DNA of 64,000 nucleotides from Brachynemurus nebulosus (GCA_035578155.1 JAPWDM010000008.1:27946280-28010279); one strand, 5' to 3'. Counted from the first letter of the stretch, positions 44,311-56,721 are shown. The notes: generated from the letters alone by a model not told the origin. Numbers and translations are program-made.

Positions 44311-45900
44311 ATTAAGAGAAGATGAATATCGTTATGCTTGCTAAGAATACGGTTGCAGATACATATCTTCTAAATTTAGTCCCTCAGTCACAGTAACTTC
44401 CCAATCACTAGTGGATTGGTGGAAGAGATCTCAAGAAGTTTTCTTGATCCAAAATAAATTAGAGAGTGTTCAGGGACAACCGCCGCCCTCTGGCAGCATG
44501 CTCAGGGCACTACACAAATTTTAGCATAGTCAGTAATTTGATAACAAAGAAAAAAATTGTTAGTATAGTGAAGCACAACAATTTAAGATATTTTAATGAC
44601 AAATATGATAGTAAATTTCGAAAAATGAGTGTTATTGCATCTAGTCCAACTCTCTCACTAATAAAATACTATTTTTTGTTTCTAAAATGGGGACGATAAG
44701 TAATTTTTGTGGAAAAGTGGGCAGTAAACGAAAACAAACTGGGAATTTAAGCCCTACCAATTCCCTCATCGTACATCTACATCGTGACGGACACCGAAAA
44801 GATTCTATAAGTGTTCCAATAGGGACGGAGAATTTAAAATCAAAACTTCATGATCAGTGTTGATCATGATTTAACCCACCAGAGCGCACAGAAGGTCATC
44901 CAAACTTCGGTTTTTTATACAATCTTAAATACCTTTTCACTCACATCTCAAACTGTAAGCCTTTTTTCCAAAAAAATTGCTTCCTTCAAATTTTTTAAAA
45001 GCTCAATACATGTTAAGACATAGTCTAGATTTTTACGGTATCCTCTGAATTTTCAAAGGTGTACACTCTAACGGTTAAATAAAAACATTTGCAATCGCCT
45101 AAAATTAGAGGATTGGTAGTAGAAACCAGTGGCGTCTCCCATAAAAAGACTGCGGGACTACATACTTCCAGTTAAGAAAGAAGGCTCTTATTTTATCAAC
45201 GAAATTTTCTTAACTTTTTATACAACTTTTTTTTTTAAAATCAATAATGTAATTTCCAGATATTTTCACGTGTCACTGTATTTCGAATGGCGTACATATC
45301 TCGTCAATTGTCGTGTGTAATCGTTAGAGTTACTAAACGCCACCAATTTCTAACACAGAACGGAAGAAATTGAAAATAGAATCTATAACACATATATAAT
45401 AACTCCATACCCATATCATCGGCAAATATTACAACTTTGCCTGTATTAAAATCAAAGGTGAAGAAGAAGTGTAAGGGAATATTCTGTATATTCCCTAAGC
45501 AGCCAGTCCAGGTTTATTGTCTGCATGGTAGGAATTCAATTAGTGGTATTTGTAATAACATTCGCCTGTTATATATACCTGTACGCACCATTAGCATATA
45601 TACACATAATGTGCTACCACAATCTTTCTTTGATTTTCATTGAATTACATTTTCCTTATTATTTAAATCACACCGGAACGCGGAAAAACAGTCAAAATAG
45701 AGGAAGAAATGTTTAAAATACAGTCAAACCTTAATAAGTAAGACAGAGAGGAAAAACTGCGGGGAGTAAGAATAATTGTCAGATTTCATGATTTTCTTAT
45801 AAAGGATCGCATCAATATAAAAAATCTACAATATTACGATCCACCTCTCAAAAACGCAAGTGATATTTTCATTTAAATTAGTATATTGTATGGAGCTTGT
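44311..45900. other. Unassigned AT-rich sequence
   Basis: ACAGTCAAACCTTAATAAGT at 45720 looks like a lone pogo/Tigger-like end. Open frames of 63-77 aa are unrecognised. Confidence 0.35.
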
Positions 45901-45980
45901 ACATAGGCCAGCGGTTAGTGTAACATATGCTAACCATATGTATGGATAGTTGGGTGCCAGGTTCAAATCCTGGCGTATGT
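45901..45980 (+). pseudogene. tRNA-like sequence with intact B box
   Basis: A perfect T arm (CCAGG, TTCAAAT, CCTGG) and an acceptor stem pairing ACATAGG with CGTATGT at 6 of 7 positions. GCGGTTAGTGTAACA sits where the D arm and A box belong. The anticodon arm is poor and no anticodon can be read with confidence. A T-rich run starts 11 bp downstream. Either a tRNA pseudogene or the head of a tRNA-derived SINE. Confidence 0.45.
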
Positions 45981-46479
45981 GAGTTCTACAATTTTTCTTT
46001 TTTTCTTTTTTTTTTTTTTTTGTAAGATATTTATTAATTTATTAATTATGTTGCCAAAATTATCTCACGAAATATTACTTGTTGCAACATTAGTGAATAT
46101 AAAAATAATCATTTAAAAATGGTTTATTTTCGATGTGAGTAAATTACACCAATACACAAATTAATTATTTATTAGTGTATTTGAATTGGTGTTATTTTCC
46201 AAATTTCATGGATTTAGTCTAGCACATACTGAGAAAAAAATACGGTAATTTTTACGGAAATTTCTAGTAAAAAATTACGGAGCTCTCTGGTACTACGGGT
46301 ATATTTGGTAGATTAAAAATTATCCTATGCTTCCGTAAAAATTTCGGCGCTGTACAGGAAAAATTCTACTCTCTTACCGTATTATTTATAAGGATTTTTT
46401 TTTATTTATTAATAAAAAATTGAATTAAAATAGTTTAAAAAGATATTGATAGAAGGGTAAGGATTAAAATCAAATTATT

Positions 46480-46648
46480 AATATTGAAAAAATGTTCTGT
46501 GGTTTTTTATTATTCGTGGAAAAACACTGTTGAATCACGTCCTGGTCACCAAAATTATGTTCAATTACGTTCTGGTCACCAAAATTATGTTGTGATTTTG
46601 TCAGTTAAAATAAAATAATAAAAAACCACAAAACATTTTTTCAATATT
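46480..46648. repeat. Hairpin repeat with two 30-bp direct units in its loop
   Basis: The arms AATATTGAAAAAATGTTCTG...TTTTTTATTATT and their inverse (46614-46648) enclose two copies of CTGGTCACCAAAATTATGTT, with AATCACGTC or AATTACGTT before them. Absent from V copy 2, so it is either an insertion or a local expansion. Confidence 0.75.
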
Positions 46649-46880
46649 TGAAATGAATGAAGGAAAAACACAATGATGTATTTATTATTTGATAACAAAA
46701 TAAATTCTTTAATTGAAGTTAAAATTATATTATAATATTTGTAATTATTAAAGTACAAAAACACACATCACAGCACATGTACTGTATTATGTATTGTTGT
46801 ATTGTATGACCAATGTACTCCAACCAACAACGTCTGCTATATTCAATATCTTGTCTACAACTGATCAGACTGGTGAGGTC

Positions 46881-47650
46881 CAGCGTTACCAGATTTTCGA
46901 AGCTATATTATGTGATCAGGGCCGTAGAATTATAGTACCAACCCCAAAATTATGTGACAAATCGAAATTAAATAAAAATTTGACAAAAGATCTAAATTTT
47001 AAGTAATTTGAAATAATAAAATGATTTCTAACGTACTTTTAAACTTTTTTCATGCACAATTTCAAGTCAATAATGATTTTTTTTCAAGCTATAAATATCC
47101 GTCAATGCATATATAAATAATAAAAATGTATAGAAAAATTATAAAAATATTAAAAATCACAAAAACATTATTGATTGCAAAGTTATTTATTGGTGTTCGT
47201 TATATTATTTATCTTATACAATACAAACTGAAAAAAACTACCAAGTATACTATTTGGTATTTGACTAGTTATATAAATAAATTAATCTACTAAACTAGCT
47301 CTGTAATGTACCTATGTTTATGCCATTCCAGAAACTGATCAACAATCAACACCTAGGACTAGGATTAAAAAATGACCTACAAAACCTACATTGACAATTG
47401 CTGTAATTTTCATGTTGAGTGGTTAGCTTCATTTATTCTTTGAGACAGGGGCGCTTCCTAGTGATAAACAAACAAAAGTAAAATAATATTCTATACATAT
47501 GGGTCATAATACTCATAATATTTTTTGTTTATTCAAAAATAATCAAATTATAGTACATTAGCGTCACATAGGCACCGTTTGTTAGTACATAGTACGCTAA
47601 GATGGATTTATGTGACATGTACTATAATTATGTGACGTCTGGTAACGCTG
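46881..47650. mobile_element. 770-bp hAT-type element nested in V1
   Basis: TIRs CAGCGTTACCAGA and TCTGGTAACGCTG with a perfect 8-bp duplication GTGAGGTC at 46873-46880 and 47651-47658. Repeated AATTATGTGAC motifs lie in both subterminal zones. No transposase. The 70-aa open frame across its left end is a coincidence. Confidence 0.9.
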
Positions 47651-48091
47651 GTGAGGTCCCTTTCTCGAACAGAGTACCCGTGTCATTGCTATCATAGCTA
47701 GTAGCAAACCACCGGTCGCCGTTCGGACTGCTATGCTGGTAACTTATTCAAAATCACCCTTGTGTGATCGTTCAAGTGATGTTTGTATGAGAGAGATGCT
47801 TGAAGACAGGTTTCAAAGAGAAAACAGAGATAACAAATACGGTTTAAACAAAAATTAAGTAAATTTTCCTGATATCCAATTGAAATTTTACTAGTCCATC
47901 GAATTTTACGGAGCTGTATAGGAAAAATTCTTAAGCTGTACAGGAAAAATTTTCCAATGAATCTTAAAAAATAATGTTTGAAAGGCATTTCTTATATATT
48001 TGCTTGATAATTTCCTATCGACTGGTCACTCGAGTCTGGTTTACCGGAGGCGAGGCAGCTCCGTAACTTTTACTGTAATTTTTTCTCAGTG

Positions 48092-48890
48092 CAGTAGAAA
48101 CCGAGTAGCTGAAATTTTGTTACAACAGAATGAAATACATATTTCAACGCCAGTATGAAATATTTGTTTACAGTACTCTAAAAACAAAAATAAAATTTTC
48201 CAATAAAATTGTTAATTGACTCAAATTAACAGTACCCAAAGTTAGTTATAATATTTTCCCCATATAATTTTGCACCACGTGTTATATTTTTTAATTAACT
48301 CGTACGTAATAATTTAGCAATAAAAAAAGTTTTTTAAAAAAATATACACACCCATTTGAATATCACAAAATGTATACCTACGTAGTAACCCTTTTTGAAT
48401 TTAAAATTAGGGTTAATTTAATGCCGACGTATAAATCAAAACCTAAACCAATTTCGAATGAAATATTCCTCTCTATTTATAAAATACGCACATACGCGAA
48501 ACAAGTCAGTATTTTTTTTTTTTTTTTTGCTGTAATGACCATAATTTAACAATAATAATATCTCGTAAAATTGCAAAATGTATTAATAGCAACTAAACGT
48601 AAATTCGAATCAATGTCTCATTAGTGCAAGTGCAGGCAGGGCAGTCGCACTGGTCTGCTGTCCTGTAATCTTCTAAATTATTTCACATATTACAGTCGTT
48701 CCCTAGTTAATAATAGTTGACTGTATCCAGCCAGCCAACGTTCGAGAATTAGTTAGCGTTGGTCAAAATGAGCCATGTTATGCGTGTAATGTCTATGTGT
48801 CCACCACCTATCTACTATGGCAGCTCGTTACAACAAGCAAGAAAGGTCCATCGAACACAATCACACTGATAGTATATATAGTAAGGCTGT
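48092..48890. other. Unassigned AT-rich sequence
   Basis: T-run at 48513-48528. Nothing else recognised. Confidence 0.4.
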
Positions 48891-48892
48891 AT

Positions 48893-50203
48893 TTACACTT
48901 GACGAATTTGCTCGTTGTTCGCTGGCGAGTAAATTCGCCAGCGAGTGAGCAAGTTCTGACTCGCTCAATGAATGCTGATCGTTCACACAGCTAGTAAACT
49001 CTCCCTCATGTGTTGTTTAATTTAGCAAACATCTCATTTTGTAGGGTTCCGAAGAAAAAATCTTGAAAACTTTTGCATGTGTGAATACGAAAAATGGTTT
49101 TCTTAATTTTTATTATACTTTCCCCTTTACCGTATACTGAAAAGTAAAGGTGAACTTATTTTTTCATATACCTACTAAATTGTAAAATCAAATTAAGGTT
49201 CCTTTCGTCATTTTCTATTTTTAAGCCTTCTTTGGGAAATACTGAGCTCCAAAGTGGGGAAGAGCTTGTCTATCTCTCCGTAATTTTTAAACTGTTGGTC
49301 CAAAAAAAAAAAAATGGAAAAATATTATAAGATAATAGCACTTATCACAAAAACACTCAACTGCTGAGTTGTTTAATTCGGCTGATTTTCGAAAATATAG
49401 ACAAAAAATTTTTGAAAATTCCAGAAGTGTAATTGACAGTTGAGAAATTTGCATCGAGGTATACCTCAGTATCAGAAAATATTCTTTAAAAATTCGAATC
49501 CAACTAATTGAGGAAAATGCTGGAAAATGAATAAAATTTTCATTTTTCAGTTGAGATTGTTTTAACAACTTTCCATTTGTTAAGTCTCGTTTCCAAAATA
49601 TTTTCTCGATTTGTCACCTAACTTTTTAGCGAAACTTATTATCTTTTCTGTCTTTTCTAACTTTTCCACTACAACCATAATTTTCAAACAAATAATTAAA
49701 GACATGAATGGATGAAGGTGTTAAGTAACATTTTTTTATAATTTCACAATAGAAACGTTTGAAAGTTTTTAATATTTACATATATACTCCCCGTGCAATA
49801 ACTCATGTTTATTATTGAATTTCTACAAAACTATTGGACGTAATCACGTAATGAAACCAAATTTTAGTATATGATACTTCTCAGCATATGATATTTCAAA
49901 ATTTTGCAAGAATTTATTTTCTGAAAAAATGTTACATAACACTTTGATATTTTATATATACACCTTTATTTTTATTGATATTTTTAAAAAAAAAAAAGCT
50001 GTATCAAATACAGAGTGCTTAATTGTTAAACCGATTTTACTAATCAGCAAGCAAAAATACAAAATGAATAGCGAGTGAAGTAGCCAAGTATCGCGAATCT
50101 AGAGAGTAACTAACCAAATATATCACCACCAAACAAATCTACTGGTAGCGAACAAATTCGCCGGCAAATAGCAAGTAAGTTCGTCAAGAGTAATACCACC
50201 CTT
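48893..50203. mobile_element. 1.3-kb TIR element (AAGGCTGTATTTACACTTGA end)
   Basis: The left end AAGGCTGTATTTACACTTGA plus CGAATTTGCTCG is mirrored by CGAACTTACTTGC and CTTGACGA on the inverse of 50155-50203 (right end ...AATACCACCCTT). Motifs of the GGCGAGTAAATTCGCCAGCG type form a local hairpin at 48923-48946. The interior is AT-rich and includes a 93-aa minus-strand frame with no recognised domain. Confidence 0.6.
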
Positions 50204-50935
50204 ATACGTACAACCTAGATGGACACCCAGTCAGAGAGAGTAGCGTAAACTATCGAGAGTAACGTTTGCACATGGCGTAATTGGTAAATGAACGAGGGTG
50301 AATGACGTAAAATGACAATGTTATATGAGGGGTGAAAAAGCCCGTTTTAGCAATGACATTTGTTCCAATTCAAGTCTGTGTTCAAATTTCATACACACAC
50401 TAACATAGACGTTCGTTAGCTTTTATGAAATACGTCAAATGTGTAAAAATAACAATTACCAACGGAATCACTCTATTAGTTAAACGAATATCGCATTTTA
50501 TACGAATGAAATTTCCGAGAAATATCTCAATTAAATACAAACGGTGACAATGAACGACAAATTGTGACGAGATATTATTAGATATGTTAAGGGTTCGAAC
50601 ATTGGTTGGTGGAAATACGAGATATGAGGAAATTTCTAACTGGTTATAATAGGTAGTTGGAGAAATGTTAAAATTTAACAATAGTTTCTTAAGTGGCATA
50701 TTCGTCATATAATCCCGCAGTAACTTTATGAACCTAGCGCTAAATTACACAAAAAAATTATTAAACAAAAAAACAGACGAAAATTCATATTTTAAGTTCT
50801 CTTTTACTGTAAAATTTCAAAAATTTTCCAACGTTGATAACGGAGATCAAGATTCTCAAAAATAATACAAAAAATTTAAGATTCTATGATTAGTGAAAAA
50901 ATTTTCTTTTAAAATAATTGAGATATAGCGCTCTA
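50204..50935. other. Unassigned AT-rich sequence
   Basis: A 102-aa minus-strand open frame at 50400-50708 is unrecognised. Confidence 0.4.
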
Positions 50936-50937
50936 TA

Positions 50938-51844
50938 CACTGAGAAAAAATTACAGTAAAAATTAGGGAGCTGCCTCCGGTAAACTAGGCTCAAGTGACC
51001 AGTCGGTAGGAAATTATCAAGCAAAAATATAAAAAATGCCTTTCAAACATTATTTTTTACGATTCATTTGAAAATTTTTCCTGTACCGCTTAAGAATTTT
51101 TCCTATACTGCTCTGTAAAAGTCGATGGGCAAGTCGATACTATGAAAATTTACTTAATTTTTGTTAAATTATACTAGAGATAGAAGAATTTTTACGGAGG
51201 CACAGTGTAATTTTTACTAAGCTGATAGGAAAAGTAGAGGGTAGACGCTATTTGTTATCTCTGTTTTCTACTTGAAACCTGTATTTCGGCATCTCTCTCA
51301 CACAAGCATCGCACCAACGTAACGCTAGAAGACTAGGTGCTTGTCTGCTTCTAACTGCTCTGGCACGCGTAAACCGAGGTCCGCACCAAACCAAGATCAT
51401 TTTGAATACAGATTCTACTGAAAACAGACCACTAACTTACTGTTGTGTGTGCCTTGTATGTGATGTATACGAGGAGTGTTATCACTTTTTTTTATTTATT
51501 TATTTATTTTTTTTTTATAACAAACTATTTAATGGATTTTAATCCTTACCCTTCTATCAATATCTTTTTAAACTATTTTAATTCAATTATTTATTAATAA
51601 ATAAAAAAAAAACCTTATAAATAATACGGTAAGAGAGTAGAATTTTTCCTGTACAGCGCCGAAATTTTTTCGGAGTCACAGTGTAATTTTTACTGTGCAG
51701 TCAAATTTTACGGAGTCATAGAGTAATTTTTACTATACTCATCGTACTTTCTCCTTTGCCTGTCACTTATGCCCACATTACCAGAGGGCTCCGTAATGTT
51801 TTACTAGAAATTTCCGTAAAAATTACCGTATTTTTTTCTCAGTG
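50938..51844 (+). mobile_element. TIR element V, copy 2
   Basis: It starts CACTGAGAAAAAATTACAGT and ends CCGTATTTTTTTCTCAGTG, with TA on both sides. Length 907 bp. The right third has several GGAGTCAYAGWGTAATTTTT motifs. It lacks the hairpin and hAT found in copy 1 and is therefore the better guide to the ancestral element. No transposase. Confidence 0.85.
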
Positions 51845-51846
51845 TA

Positions 51847-52600
51847 CCACTTTCCGTCCAAGTTTCACTGATATAAACAGAATCGAAAGAAAATCGAAAA
51901 AACTTAAAATTCAAAATGTTTAAAACAGAATGTTTAAACTCCTGGGAAACCATTGGAAAAATATCAAAGAATCAAATTCTCCTTTATACATAGAAGAATT
52001 TTGAGCCTAGTTTCTCATATATTTAACCTCACTAAATTCGGAGATCTTTAATGATTTGGACACTAACATTTATAGATATATACGTATATTAACATACAAG
52101 AAATTTCCGTTTAGTTTTTCGGATTCTGCAAACTTCATACTCTAAAACGTCAATATTAAATGGAAATTGCACATGTTCAAACTGGTCTGATTACTATAGC
52201 CGTAACATTTAGTTTATATGGACGGAAAAATAAAAGAAGCTCACTGATTCGATGTAGAGACCCCTCCCCTTCACAATAACCAAAAACATGTTTCATTACT
52301 CTGTTAATCGAATTTTCGAAAATATGAATATTAAGAGCCAAAAAAAAAAAAAATAAAAGTTTGAAAAGTTTAAATGATTTCAGTTTAAATGTATTGTGGT
52401 TGCTAAGTGACATTGTTGGAAGTAAAAAACTTTGCGAATCATAGTAATTTAAAAACAAATTATAATCTGATGTATTTTCCACCATTTTATTTAAAAATTA
52501 GCTGTACCCGCGATGTCGTTCAGGCGACGTATTATTATAAACTCAATGAGAAGAATATAAGTGTAATAATTATACAGAACTTGCACAGAACAATAATTTT
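51847..52600. other. Unassigned AT-rich sequence
   Basis: A 102-aa minus-strand frame (52177-52485) is unrecognised. CCCGCGATGTCGTTCAGGCG near 52506 may be the start of the dispersed repeat that follows. Confidence 0.35.
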
Positions 52601-52925
52601 TGCGTAATGCATGCACATGCTCAAGATAGTTTTTCTATTTTCCCGTCGGAATGAGACATTTTCCCGGAGTAAAAAGTAGCTTAAATGTGACCCAAGTAAT
52701 AAGTTATGACCACACCAAAATTCATCAAAATTCGTTCTATAGTTTTTGCGTAATGTGTGTACATGCTTAAAATGGTTTTTCCATTTTGCCGTGGGAATGA
52801 GACATTTTCCCGGAGTAAAAATATCTTAGATGCTGATCCAGGTAATAAGAAGTTATCATCACACCAAATTTCATTAAAATCCGTCCAACAGTTTTTGCGT
52901 GGTGAGTGAACAGACAGACAGACAA
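52601..52925. repeat. Two-unit 147-bp tandem repeat ending in (CAGA)n
   Basis: Units start TGCGTAATG at 52601 and 52747, and a third TGCGTGGTG begins at 52896. Shared parts are GGAATGAGACATTTTCCCGG, AGTAAAAA and ACACCAAAATTCATCAAAAT (ACACCAAATTTCATTAAAAT in unit 2). It ends GTGAACAGACAGACAGAC. The TTTCATTAAAATCCGTCCAA phrase is a known motif of insect dispersed repeats. Confidence 0.88.
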
Positions 52926-52989
52926 AAATTTCAAAAATCGCTGTTTTGATATCTGCATCCACAACTATTTACAGTACCAGTATAATTTA

Positions 52990-53614
52990 AAAAAAAATAT
53001 ATTCCATGTATAGAAACGGTCTCGTTACAGTTTTATTATATGTATAGATATATATAGATAGTAATACTTAGCTATTAAATCAAAACATCCTGTATATAAA
53101 CAGATATTACTACTATGTGTATATATTTGAAAATTACAAGAGTAGGGAATAAGACACTGTTTCTATCAATAAACTCTAAAACAAAAACGGGAAAAGAATG
53201 GAACGTTGACTTACAGACAATTAATGTTCCTTAAAGATAAGGGAAACCCGAACAACTTTTCAATAACAATAAGTTAACAAGTTTAGTTTCCATATATTGC
53301 AAATGGTTTAAAGTTGTTATTTAATTAGGAAATTAATTAAATTCTGATTATACTGATGTTGTGCATCCAACTTTAAACCCGAGTATACTTTTGACTCGAT
53401 AATAGAACATAGAACATAACATATTATGATCATTAATAGTCGACTATTTAATAATTTTTAAACAGTGGTTTTATAGACAAAAGAAAATTTGGTTACATGC
53501 TTATCTATAAGAAGATGTAGTGAATCATGCAGAAGGTAGGAGCTACGGATGTTGCGAAAAAAACGTCAAAAAAATAATGAATGGTTTTTTTCAAAAAGCC
53601 GACATTCTTAGACT
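52990..53614. other. Unassigned AT-rich sequence
   Basis: No supported feature. Confidence 0.4.
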
Positions 53615-53617
53615 TTT

Positions 53618-53774
53618 AGCGAATTTCCAGAATGGAATTCAGCTATTACAGCCACTGTCATGACGCGACTTGAACCCGGGACTATGCTAGAAATTTGTTT
53701 TGAGGTCCCTAGAAACCGAAAATAATATTCACTAAAATTTATATATAGATATATATATATATATATATATATAT

Positions 53775-53830
<56 letters not shown>

Positions 53831-53868
53831 ATATATATATATATATATTATCGTGCGGACACATATAT

Positions 53869-53964
<96 letters not shown>

Positions 53965-54205
53965 CCGCACGATAACTCTCGAATGAAATGTCCTAGGTGT
54001 TTACGAAATTTGGTGAAAATGTTGGAAATGCCAAACCATTGGACAAGTTCGTAAGCCAGACACATCGGATACCAGGAACATGATTTTTGTTCTTGTAAAA
54101 AATTGGTTTTTTGCCAAAATTTTCACTTAATCAACAATTTTTGCGAAATTTTTTTACAGCATTTAAAAAGGGAGAAAAAATTACACAAAAAAAGGTCATA
54201 AAAAA
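53618..54205 (+). mobile_element. HINE/Helentron-like element G, 3' terminus lost
   Basis: The 5' end TTTTAGCGAATTTCCAGAAT is intact, then CAGCTATTACAGCC, GACGCGACTTGAACCCGGGA and TTCACTAAAATTTATA. The (TA)n tract is over 200 bp and contains an inverted duplicate of TATCGTGCGGACACATATAT (53849-53868). After it come GTGTCCGCACGATAACTCTC and ACACATCGGATACCAGGAAC. The CTGCGACAGGGG end is missing. Confidence 0.7.
53745..53960. repeat. (TA)n tract of HINE G with embedded inverted duplication
   Basis: Two long TA runs flank TATCGTGCGGACACATATATACAAA-type sequence, the inverse of what follows the tract at 53961. The 78-aa minus-strand frame is mostly translated TA repeat. Confidence 0.95.
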
Positions 54206-54326
54206 TGGATAGTAAAAATACTAATAGTTTGTTGTGTTTTTTTTTTTATCAAATCCTACAAAAGGCTGAAATTTTTGCTTTCTAGACTAGAATATTCCCT
54301 TAAAGATAATTACGAAACCTCTTTAA

Positions 54327-55298
54327 GGGGTTATATACAGTTGTGATGGTCGGAAATGTTTTTATTATTTTTTTTTTTTTACTGCATATTCTTTAACTAC
54401 ATTATCTCAAGAATACTCTCCCAAATTTCCTAACGATCTAAGCATTATATCCGAAGTAATAGATAGCTATTTATAGCGGACTACTTCGAGTAGCGCGCGC
54501 GGCTGCTTCTGCGCAGCTATCGCTAAATCATGCAGCTGCCGCTTGGTAGAATATAATGTAAGTGATACGTTTTAACTTTAAAATATGTTAACGAAATGTT
54601 TTTGAAATTCTGATTTCAAATGAACCGTTCTCGAGTTTTCATATCCACTGCAACTGATGCTCAGAAAAGGCGCTCCTGGAATACAGTTGTAGTTCCACTA
54701 TTTTCAAATATTTTTCTGACAATTTAACTCATGTGTATCAATTCCCATAAGAATATTGAGTATTTACAGCGAAAAAAATGGTACAAAACATTCCACTGGT
54801 CATTTCATTGTAGGTAAACACGATTAAAACGGAAAAAAAAATTCGTAATGGTAAATTTAACTGATTTCAGAACCATAGTAATAATATATTAAATAATAAT
54901 ATGAATTATACTAATTTATTTTATTCGTTAAATTGTCTTACCGTATTACACTTGAGTTTTATATTCTTTCTGAATAAATTTGTGTTTTCTACAACTCAAA
55001 AATCTTGCCTAATAGCAATTTAACGAGAAGAACTGTCAACTCAAAAAACTGCCGCGTTTTCTTTAGTTGACAGTTCTTCTCGTTAAATTGCTAGGCAACA
55101 AATTTTCGCTAGACAAACGCAAATTTATTCGAAAAACTACAAACCTCTCGCGTAATAGGTGAAAAAAAATTAGCAAATATACCAAAACATGTACTAATTG
55201 ATGTTGTTAACAGTTTTTAAAAAAATATTTATTTTGGTGTTGAAAAAAAAAATAGAAAAAAAATCGTCATTTCGCCCGCTACAACTGTACATAACCCC
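54327..55298. mobile_element. piggyBac-like non-autonomous element (TTAA-flanked)
   Basis: The left end GGGGTTATATACAGTTGTGA and right end CTACAACTGTACATAACCCC are inverted repeats, each flanked by TTAA. Length 972 bp. A patch near 54485-54545 is GC-rich for this window. A hairpin with two perfect 29-bp arms (55013-55041 and 55065-55093, starting TAGCAATTTAACGAGAAG) lies off-centre. No transposase. Confidence 0.82.
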
Positions 55299-55302
55299 TT
55301 AA

Positions 55303-56211
55303 AATGATACAATAAATACGCTTCATTAAAAAAGATTTCAATGAATCAAATTGTACGTGAAATTTAGAATTATTATTAAACACAGTAATTTAACAAAAAT
55401 GTATATACATACATTCACCTCTATGTGTATATTAATAATATGAATATTTTCACTATATATAATGTTAAATAACATTCAATTCCTAAACACCCACGAAATT
55501 TGTTGTTACAATTTTAACACACCCACACGCAAGAAACCAACGTACACACAGCACAGACAGATACATACCTCGCGCACTTATTTAATACTATTGTATCTCA
55601 ACACAATCACCCGATCCTTAGCAGTGCCTCTCACAATCAAATCAAAGACTTAAATTATACTATGTATAACAAAAATTGTTTAATATAAGTAGGTACCAAT
55701 AGTCAATTAAAGCTGATCCACAACCGTCTACAGAAATATAATGTACATGTATCGATAGTTTTCTGACGTAACCTCGTCAAAGTGATTTTTATCAATTTTC
55801 CGTTTATCGAATAAATCTGAAATTGCTAGTTACATGTAGACGATTGCTTATAATCAATATAATTATTGCAACTATGAATTACGTATTAACAAAAGTGCAA
55901 AGTTTTGTGACTGTATATTATAAGTAAAGTACAATTAAAGAAATTTCACTGGCGTACTTACCTGTAATTTTATTTAATGTGTTTTGTAAATCCTCTACAT
56001 TCAAGTAATTGTTTATTATAAATGTCACTGACGCATACACGATTCTCAACAAAGCTGGCCCAACCAAAAGTACAACGAAATAACAATTTATTGTATTTTG
56101 CTATACGTTATACAAATTCGATAGTAAGGGTGGAGGGGGAAATGAACTATATGGAATTTTGAATAAATAGGACATTCTTAAGGGGTAGTCGTCGTTCAAC
56201 GAAATTACCGG
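55303..56211. other. Unassigned AT-rich sequence
   Basis: A 63-aa open frame at 55462 is unrecognised. Nothing else is seen. Confidence 0.4.
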
Positions 56212-56452
56212 TAACGTAAAAGCCCCCATTATGGAACGGTATCTAATACTGGAACAGTTTTGACATTTACATATTAATGGTTATCTCTGAAAGAAACGTC
56301 TGATAACAAAAATTATTATTAATAGAATGATTGTTTTTCAATTTAAATTCACCTCGCATTTAATGTTTCCTTACTTAATTAAAGAAATAAATATGTAAAT
56401 GTCAAAACTGTTCCAATATAGATACCGTTCCATAATGGGGGCTTTTACGTTA
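56212..56452. mobile_element. MITE with near-perfect 62-bp TIRs
   Basis: The 241-bp element starts TAACGTAAAAGCCCCCATTA and ends TAATGGGGGCTTTTACGTTA. Symmetry runs on through GGAACGGTATCTA and GGAACAGTTTTGACATTTAC with very few differences. A truncated inverted copy lies at 38285-38460. The ends could use a TA target. Confidence 0.9.
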
Positions 56453-56548
56453 TAAGATGCTTTCGACAAATACAAAATGCTTTTACACAAAATTTCAATT
56501 AGGAAAAATAGCGTTTTAGACGAAATGCATAGCGGCTCTCGTTTTATG

Positions 56549-56721
56549 CAGGGCAGGCATAATTACCCGGGGACCCGGACCTAAAAAGGAGACCCGCAGC
56601 CTGGATTAGTGGTCTGGGGAAGATGAGACGACGTTTTCTTTTTTTTAAACGTCAATTGTATTTTTGGGGAGAATGTTTGGAAGTTGTGCCCGGGGGGCCG
56701 TCATTCCTTACGCCGGCCCTG
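56549..56721. mobile_element. Small hAT-type MITE
   Basis: It starts CAGGGCAGGCATAATTACCC and ends TTACGCCGGCCCTG. The flanks GTTTTATG and CTTTTATG match at 7 of 8 positions, as expected for an ageing hAT target duplication. The ends resemble those of the element at 9796. Confidence 0.8.

Larger units (their letters stand above)
46226..48091 (-). mobile_element. TIR element V, copy 1 (ACTGAGAAAAAA ends), with nested insertions
   Basis: The left end ACTGAGAAAAAAATACGGTA and right end TTACTGTAATTTTTTCTCAGTG (22 bp) are inverted. Its flanks align inverted with V copy 2: TTTCAAACATTATTTTTTAC, ACAGAGATAACAAATA and TAATCCTTACCCTTCTATCA are shared. It contains a hairpin repeat (46480) and a hAT element (46881) that copy 2 lacks. 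The 85-aa minus-strand open frame at 47731 is part of the non-coding element. Confidence 0.75.
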
